NCBI GenBank assembly: GCA_002432195.1
Contig: DJGG01000040.1
Location: forward strand, 1-9,289
DNA length: 9,289 bases
Reading direction: 5' to 3'
Origin: Desulfobacteraceae bacterium UBA5852
GTDB taxonomy: Bacteria > Desulfobacterota > Desulfobacteria > Desulfobacterales > UBA5852
Shown: positions 5,047-9,289 of the stretch, one piece after another
How the letters are laid out: each line of letters begins with the position of its first letter
Numbering within the stretch: the first letter of the stretch is position 1
Translations under genes and position numbers: made by a program
The notes under the pieces: generated by a model
Told to the model about the DNA's origin: nothing
Seen by the model: only the letters and a program-made list of their open reading frames with translations
Databases searched by the model: none

Positions 5047-6990
5047 ATGGGTCAAAACGTCACCCAGAAGCTCATTCAGACCCACCTGGTGGAAGGCACC
5101 CTGGAACCGGGAACCGAAATCGGCCTGCACATCGATCAGACGCTCACCCAGGACGCCACGGGCACCATGGTCATGCTGGAGTTCGAGGCCATGGGCCTGC
5201 CCCGGGTGCGCACCGCGCTGTCCGCCCAGTACGTGGACCACAACCTGCTGCAGACCGATTTCAAGAACGCCGACGATCACCTCTTCCTGCGCAGCGCCTG
5301 CCGCAAATTCGGCGTCTGGTACAGCCGGCCGGGCAACGGGGTCAGCCACCCCCTGCACATGGAGCGCTTCGGGGTGCCCGGCGCCACCCTGCTGGGCTCG
5401 GACAGCCACACCCCGGCCGCCGGGGCCCTGGGGATGCTGGCCATGGGGGCCGGCGGCCTGGAGGTGGCCCTGGCCATGGCCGGGGAGCCCATCTACCTGC
5501 GCATGCCGCGGGTCCTGGGGGTGCGCCTCACCGGCAAGCTCCCCGACTGGGTGAGCGCCAAGGACGTGATCCTGGAGATGCTGCGCCGCCACGGGGTGGA
5601 CGGCGGGGTGGGCCGGATCGTCGAGTACCACGGCCCGGGGCTGGCGGCGTTATCGGCCATGGACCGCCACGTGATCGCCAACATGGGCACCGAGCTGGGG
5701 GCCACCACCACGGTCTTCCCCGCGGACGAGGCCGTGCGCCGCTTCCTGGTCGCCCAGGGGCGCGGAGACGTCTTCCGGGAGATCACGGCCGACCCCGATG
5801 CGGCCTACGACGAAACCGACGACCTCGACCTGTCCACCCTGGAACCCCTCGTGGCCCTGCCCAGCAGCCCCGGGAACGTGGTGCCGGTGGCGCAGGTGGC
5901 GGGGCGCCCCATCTACCAGGCCTACCTCGGGTCTTCGGCCAACCCCGGCATGCGGGACCTGGCGGTGCCGGCCCTGATGGTGGACGGCCGCCAGGTGAAC
6001 GACCGGGTCTCCTTCGACGTCAACCCCACCTCCCGCCAGATCCTGGAGAATCTCACGGTCATGGGGCTCCTGGAGAAGCTCATCCGCGCCGGGGGCCGCA
6101 TCCACCAGGCGGGCTGCAACGGCTGCATCGGCATGGGCCAGGCGCCGGCCACCGGGGGCATCAGCCTGCGCACCGTACCCCGCAACTTCCCGGGGCGCTC
6201 CGGCACCAAGGGCGACCAGGTCTATCTCTGCAGCCCGGAAACCGCCACGGCCTCGGCCCTGACGGGGGTCATCACCGACCCCCGCACCCTGGGGATGGCC
6301 TGTCCGCGCTTCACGGAGCCGGACAGCCCGCGGATCAACACCGCCATGTTCATCGCCCCGCCGGACCCCGGAGAGGTCGTGGAGCTGGAGAAGGGCCCCA
6401 ACATCAAGCCCCTGCCGGCCTTCGACCCCCTGCCGGAGAAGATCGCCGGTCCGGTGCTGCTGAAGGCGGGCGACGACGTCTCCACCGACGAGATCATGCC
6501 CGCCGGCAACCGCATCCTGCCCTTCCGCAGCAACATCCCGGAGATCAGCAAGTTCGCCTTCTCCCGGCTGGACGAGTCCTTCTACCAGCGGGCCCTGCCC
6601 CACCAGGCGGGGGGCTTCGTGGTGGTGGGAGGGCTGAACTACGGCCAGGGCTCCAGCCGCGAGCACGCGGCCCTGGCCCCCCGCTACCTGGGGCTGAGGC
6701 TGGTGGCGGCCAAGAGCTTCGCCCGCATTCACTGGCAGAACCTGGTCAATTTCGGGATTCTGCCGGTGACCTTCGAAAACCCCTTGGACTACGACGATAT
6801 CCGGCAGGGGGACGCGGTGGAAGTGGCCGGTGTGCTCGCGGCCCTCACGGCCGGCACCCGCCTCGCGCTGCACAACCGTACCCGGGGCCGGTCCTACAGC
6901 GTGATCCACGCCCTGAGCCCGCGCCAGATCCAGATGGTGGCCAAGGGCAGCCTGATCAACCTGGTGCGCGAGGGCAACGGCGGGGCCTGA
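5047..6990 (+). CDS. acn: Aconitate hydratase, monomeric 'Aquifex-type'
   Basis: This 647-residue aconitase-superfamily enzyme should interconvert citrate and isocitrate through cis-aconitate in the TCA cycle, in the cytoplasm. The N-terminal large domain carries IDQTLTQDATGTM, LLGSDSHTP and GAGGLEVALAMAGEP. The cluster region has C357 and C360 in QAGCNGCIGMGQAP. The C-terminal swivel domain has STDEIMPAGNRILPFRSNIPE and the catalytic serine loop YGQGSSREHAALAP. Its length and motif order fit the roughly 640-residue putative aconitase family rather than the 900-residue AcnA/AcnB. One feature is unusual: where the first [4Fe-4S] ligand cysteine normally lies in GSCTN, this protein has GSSAN (S297). 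A cysteine at 395 (YLCSPE) could compensate. ATG 5047 has GGAGG eight bases upstream; an upstream in-frame extension lacks family homology. Homoaconitase or methylcitrate-pathway specificity cannot be excluded. Confidence 0.9.
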   Translation: MGQNVTQKLIQTHLVEGTLEPGTEIGLHIDQTLTQDATGTMVMLEFEAMGLPRVRTALSAQYVDHNLLQTDFKNADDHLFLRSACRKFGVWYSRPGNGVSHPLHMERFGVPGATLLGSDSHTPAAGALGMLAMGAGGLEVALAMAGEPIYLRMPRVLGVRLTGKLPDWVSAKDVILEMLRRHGVDGGVGRIVEYHGPGLAALSAMDRHVIANMGTELGATTTVFPADEAVRRFLVAQGRGDVFREITADPDAAYDETDDLDLSTLEPLVALPSSPGNVVPVAQVAGRPIYQAYLGSSANPGMRDLAVPALMVDGRQVNDRVSFDVNPTSRQILENLTVMGLLEKLIRAGGRIHQAGCNGCIGMGQAPATGGISLRTVPRNFPGRSGTKGDQVYLCSPETATASALTGVITDPRTLGMACPRFTEPDSPRINTAMFIAPPDPGEVVELEKGPNIKPLPAFDPLPEKIAGPVLLKAGDDVSTDEIMPAGNRILPFRSNIPEISKFAFSRLDESFYQRALPHQAGGFVVVGGLNYGQGSSREHAALAPRYLGLRLVAAKSFARIHWQNLVNFGILPVTFENPLDYDDIRQGDAVEVAGVLAALTAGTRLALHNRTRGRSYSVIHALSPRQIQMVAKGSLINLVREGNGGA

Positions 6991-6991
6991 G

Positions 6992-7061
6992 AGCCTGTGG
7001 ATCAACGGCGTATCGGGCCGCAAGGCGGCCTTGCGACCCGATACGTGTTGATCCATAGGCT
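6992..7061. repeat. 70-nt near-perfect inverted repeat (long hairpin) between convergent genes
   Basis: The left arm (6992-7025) and right arm (7029-7061) form 32 base pairs, including two G-U pairs. There is one bulged G (7008), one C-A mismatch (7018/7036) and a three-base loop. It begins directly after the aconitase stop and lies 30 bp from the stop of the convergent transporter gene. It may terminate both transcripts or protect their 3' ends, although no T-tract follows on either strand. Its length and the clustered substitutions also fit an intergenic palindromic repeat (REP- or MITE-like). A second short hairpin, GCCTCC (7068-7073) with GGAGGC (7083-7088), lies between it and the transporter stop. 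Confidence 0.8.
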
Positions 7062-7091
7062 GCTGAAGCCTCCGGCCGCCGGGGAGGCGCC

Positions 7092-8291
7092 TCAGACGCT
7101 CAAGCGCTCGGACTTCAGGGCGTAGGCCAGGGCGATGCCGGCGATGAACCCCGCCGCCAGGTTGGCGGCCAGGGTGATTCCCAGCACCAGGAGGGGCACG
7201 AAGAGGTCCTTGCGGTTCTGCATGTCCATCAGCGTCAGGGCCAGCTGGGCGCCGGCGAAAATCAGCAGCACCCCCAGGGCGGACATGGGCAGGAGGTAGA
7301 ATACGGCGAGGATCTCCTTGCCCAGGGCGAGGGCCAGCACCAGGAACAGGGCGCCGATGATGAGGTTCGATCCGGCCGTGCGGGCGCCGAAGCGGTAGCG
7401 GGAGGCCAGCCCCCCGGCCCCGTGGCACATGGGCATGCCGCCCAAAAAAAAGCTCAGGGCATTGGCCAGCCCCATGGAGATGCACAGCGCCCGGTAGGTC
7501 ACGCGCCGGGAGTCTTCCCCGAAGTACTGGGCGGAGAGGTCCGCGTTGGCCACCACGGCGTTGCCCAGGGTCATGGGCAGCTGCGGGATGGCCAGGATCA
7601 GCAGGGCTGCGGTGAAATCGGCCCCCGAGGGCCAGCCGAAGGGCAGCAGGGTGGGGAGGTGGAGGCCCGGGGCGACCCGCTCCAGCCCCTCGTGGGTACC
7701 CAGGAGAATGCCCAGGGCCAGCCCGAGGCCCACCACCACCAGGGCCGCCGGGAGCCGGCGGTTGTCCAGCAGCAGGAGGGTCGCCAGAGCCAGGCCGATG
7801 CCGATGGCCAGGCCCAAGGGGACCGGGCCCAGGGCCTGGAGGGTGAGATAGGGCTCGGCGGCCTGGCGCAGGGCCTGGAACTTGGAGGTCCCCAGCATCA
7901 GCTTGACCCCCTGGGTGATGAGGAGCACCCCGGTGGAGAGCTGGACCCCCCGGATGACCGGCCGGGGGATGTAGCGGCCGATGAGGGTGATGGCCCCGGT
8001 GCCCCCGATCACCAGCAGGAAGATGCTGATCCAGGCGCTGGAGGCCACAATCTGCCCGGCCCCCACGCCTGTGGCCACCGCATACGCCCCGATGACCTTC
8101 ATGGGTTCCACGGGAGCGGTGACCCCGAAATAGAGCCCGCTGGCGATGTAGTAGATTCCCACCCCGGCGAAAAGCCCCACCGGGTCGAGACCGTTGATCA
8201 GGATCATGCCGATGGCCAGGGGCAGGATGGTCCCCAGGTCTCCCAGGGAGCCGGCCAGTTCCATCCGGTTGAACCGCAGTGAATGCTTCAT
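7092..8291 (-). CDS. MOT1-family sulfate/molybdate transporter (probable molybdate/tungstate uptake)
   Basis: This 399-residue polytopic inner-membrane protein has about ten to twelve hydrophobic segments. It matches the MOT1-type (MFS_MOT1, SulP-related) oxyanion transporters: ELAGSLGDLGTILPL at 11-25, APVEPMKVIGAYAVATG at 59-75, PQLPMTLGNAVVANADL at 236-252 and GGMPMCHGAGGLASRYRFGARTAGSN at 284-309 are its signature loops. Family members carry molybdate or sulfate. A divergent regulator with a Mop (molybdate/tungstate-binding) domain next door supports molybdate or tungstate here. ATG 8291 has GGAGGT five bases upstream and a strong sigma-70 promoter about 65 bp further up. A T8 run within the coding strand (7444-7451) is out of character for this GC-rich gene. 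Sulfate as the physiological substrate cannot be ruled out from sequence. Confidence 0.9.
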   Translation of the reverse strand: MKHSLRFNRMELAGSLGDLGTILPLAIGMILINGLDPVGLFAGVGIYYIASGLYFGVTAPVEPMKVIGAYAVATGVGAGQIVASSAWISIFLLVIGGTGAITLIGRYIPRPVIRGVQLSTGVLLITQGVKLMLGTSKFQALRQAAEPYLTLQALGPVPLGLAIGIGLALATLLLLDNRRLPAALVVVGLGLALGILLGTHEGLERVAPGLHLPTLLPFGWPSGADFTAALLILAIPQLPMTLGNAVVANADLSAQYFGEDSRRVTYRALCISMGLANALSFFLGGMPMCHGAGGLASRYRFGARTAGSNLIIGALFLVLALALGKEILAVFYLLPMSALGVLLIFAGAQLALTLMDMQNRKDLFVPLLVLGITLAANLAAGFIAGIALAYALKSERLSV

Positions 8292-8336
8292 GGGGGACCT
8301 CCATGGCGCCGGAGGGCGGAGTGGCGGGTTTTAAGG

Positions 8337-8358
8337 CACGATTAAGAAAGCTTTCGTG
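8337..8358. promoter_or_regulatory. Candidate operator: inverted repeat over the transporter transcription start
   Basis: CACGA (8337-8341) and TCGTG (8354-8358) form an inverted repeat with a 12-base spacer, inside which GAAAGCTTTC (8346-8355) is itself a perfect palindrome. The element lies immediately downstream of the -10 box at 8364-8369 on the minus strand, covering the expected transcription start. A bound protein would block the transporter promoter. The divergent TunR-like protein is the obvious candidate ligand-responsive repressor; this is inference from position. Confidence 0.5.
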
Positions 8359-8363
8359 TGAGT

Positions 8364-8393
8364 ATTCTATCGAACGCGGCGACGCCCTGTCAA
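8364..8393 (-). promoter_or_regulatory. Sigma-70 promoter of the transporter gene
   Basis: On the minus strand a perfect -35 TTGACA (+ strand 8388-8393) is separated by 18 bases from TAGAAT (8364-8369), a five-of-six match to TATAAT. It points toward the transporter start at 8291, giving a predicted leader of about 65 nt. It is the best promoter in the window. Confidence 0.85.
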
Positions 8394-8496
8394 GGGCCGG
8401 CCGTTTCCTTTGCCCCGGCCAGGGCCGCCGTGGTAAAGGATGGGTGACGATGGCGCCCGCCGATTCACGGACCCGGGCGCGGAAAGGTGCGCAGCG
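8394..8496 (+). other. Upstream region of the tunR-like gene
   Basis: This 103-bp stretch precedes the regulator start. The only + strand promoter candidate is weak: TTGCCC (8410-8415), 18 bases, then TAAAGG (8434-8439). I do not rely on it. AAAGG at 8483-8487 is the ribosome binding site. If the + promoter lies further left, it would overlap the transporter promoter and the inverted repeat, allowing shared autoregulation. Confidence 0.3.
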
Positions 8497-9289
8497 ATGC
8501 CCCACCCTGCCGATCACAGCCGTATCGTATCGGCGGCCGACAACGTCCGCTGCCTGGACGCCCTTCAGCTGGAGCGCCTGGAGGCCGCCTTCCGCGGCTG
8601 GGCCGAGGAGCCCCGCCGTGAGGACCATCGCCGCTCCCGGCGTCGTATCTTGATGATTTTCCTGCTCATTCGCTATACCGGGGCGCGGTTGAGCGAGGTG
8701 CTGCGCCTGGACCCGGCCACCGACTTCGACCCTGCCCGCCAGACCTTGCGCCTTTGCAAGGGGGAGGCTGCCTGCCGGGAGGTCCAGATTCCTGCCGCCC
8801 TGGCCGCGGAGGTCCAGGCGATCATGGCCGAGGCGGCCGGGGAGGGCTTCGGAGGCTGTCTTCTGGAGGTGGACCCCGGACACGTGCGCCGGAAATTCTA
8901 CGAGCAGGCCCGGGCCTGCGGGCTGCCCCACGAAATGGGCGCCCCGGAGGTCATCCGGCGCTCCCGGGCCGTGGAGTTGATGCAGCGCAACATGCCCCTG
9001 CCCGTGGTGCAGCAGATTCTCGGCCAGTCCACCCCCAATCTCACGGCGGCCTTCGTGGCTTTTTCCGGGGAGGAGATGCGCCAGGTGGCCCGGCACTTCG
9101 CCGCCCGGGAAAACCGGCAGCGCACCAGCGCCCGCAACAGCTTCTTCGGCAAGATCGAGGTGATCCGAAAGGGGGACGTGCAGACGGCGGTCACGGTGCG
9201 CTGCCTGAACGGCCTGGAGGTGGCGGCGGTAATCACCAACACCAGCCTGGAGCGCCTGGGCCTTACCCCGGGCGCCCTGGTGGCCGCCG
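8497..9289 (+). CDS. tunR: TunR-like tungstate/molybdate-responsive regulator (inactive integrase fold + Mop domain), 3' partial
   Basis: The 264 residues visible before the window edge combine two parts. Residues about 45-200 resemble a tyrosine recombinase catalytic domain (RYTGARLSEVLRLDP, Arg I = R64; K88 in the beta-hairpin; R154 in APEVIRRSRA; VVQQILGQST), but the catalytic set is broken. The HxxR histidine is E151, the LGHS histidine is Q177 and the nucleophilic tyrosine is F186. It should therefore bind DNA without cutting it. Residues 211-264 form a Mop/TOBE molybdate-type binding domain (SARNSFFGKIEVIRKGDV...LGLTPGALV). This architecture is that of TunR, a tungstate-responsive regulator family described in sulfate-reducing Deltaproteobacteria. 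ATG 8497 has AAAGG nine bases upstream. It is divergent from the MOT1-type transporter, its likely target. The C-terminus, possibly a second Mop domain, is outside the window. Confidence 0.87.
   Translation, partial: MPHPADHSRIVSAADNVRCLDALQLERLEAAFRGWAEEPRREDHRRSRRRILMIFLLIRYTGARLSEVLRLDPATDFDPARQTLRLCKGEAACREVQIPAALAAEVQAIMAEAAGEGFGGCLLEVDPGHVRRKFYEQARACGLPHEMGAPEVIRRSRAVELMQRNMPLPVVQQILGQSTPNLTAAFVAFSGEEMRQVARHFAARENRQRTSARNSFFGKIEVIRKGDVQTAVTVRCLNGLEVAAVITNTSLERLGLTPGALVAA

Noticed and set aside
4953..7058. A 701-codon + strand frame over aconitase
   Set aside because: It is out of frame with the aconitase motifs and extremely Gly/Pro/Arg/His-rich; a high-GC shadow.
8279..8653. A 124-codon + strand frame running through the tunR promoter region
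   Set aside because: It overlaps the transporter start region and the beginning of the regulator in another frame, and it has no ribosome binding site or homology.
5650..9096. A 1148-codon open frame on the minus strand spanning aconitase, the transporter and the regulator
   Set aside because: It is antisense to, or out of frame with, three genes carrying strong family motifs. Its composition is Gly/Pro/Arg/His-rich as expected from high-GC shadows, and it crosses the long hairpin.
1..9289. CRISPR array, tRNA/rRNA genes, insertion sequences, prophage integrase
   Set aside because: No regularly spaced repeats, cloverleaf-like sequences or transposase motifs were seen. The only integrase-like protein lacks the catalytic tyrosine and carries a Mop domain.

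Overview
The window is very GC-rich and reads like accessory-to-core chromosome of an anaerobic deltaproteobacterium (Desulfobacterota, including the Desulfuromonas/Geobacter-like groups). This placement is inferred from four things: an 'Aquifex-type' monomeric aconitase, an HD-GYP signalling protein, a regulator of the TunR (tungstate-responsive) type known from sulfate reducers, and a probable selenoprotein. No 16S or other phylogenetic marker is present, so the placement is tentative.

Layout, left to right. 1-29: a strong intrinsic terminator for a + strand gene lying off the left edge. 61-1047 (-): a metallo-beta-lactamase-fold hydrolase, divergent from 1209-2474 (+), a cytoplasmic HD-GYP c-di-GMP phosphodiesterase with its own sensory half. 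2498-3073 (-): an unrecognised 191-residue protein. 3192-3734 (+): a peroxiredoxin-like protein interrupted in frame by TGA exactly where the catalytic cysteine of its CPFC motif belongs, with a SECIS-like hairpin just after it; I read it as one selenoprotein gene. 3806-4510 (+): a cyclase/kynurenine-formamidase-family metal hydrolase. 4501-4680 (-): the decayed C-terminus of a sensor histidine kinase, not given by any complete ORF. 4749-4934 (+): a tiny protein with nine cysteines, four CxC pairs and a perfect ribosome binding site. 5047-6990 (+): aconitase whose usual SCTN cluster-cysteine motif reads SSAN. 6992-7061: a 70-nt near-perfect hairpin between convergent genes. 7092-8291 (-): a MOT1-family sulfate/molybdate (or tungstate) transporter. 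8497-9289 (+, cut by the window edge): a TunR-like regulator, a tyrosine-recombinase fold stripped of catalytic residues and fused to a molybdate/tungstate-binding Mop domain.

How the parts fit. The last two genes form a divergent transporter/regulator pair: the transporter has a textbook sigma-70 promoter (TTGACA, 18 nt, TAGAAT) with an inverted repeat over the predicted transcription start, suggesting that the oxyanion-sensing regulator represses uptake. The selenoprotein implies that the cell has Sec machinery (SelA/B/C/D) elsewhere. The Cys-rich protein sits 112 nt upstream of the Fe-S enzyme aconitase on the same strand and may be co-transcribed. The remaining genes look individually transcribed, with no large operon.
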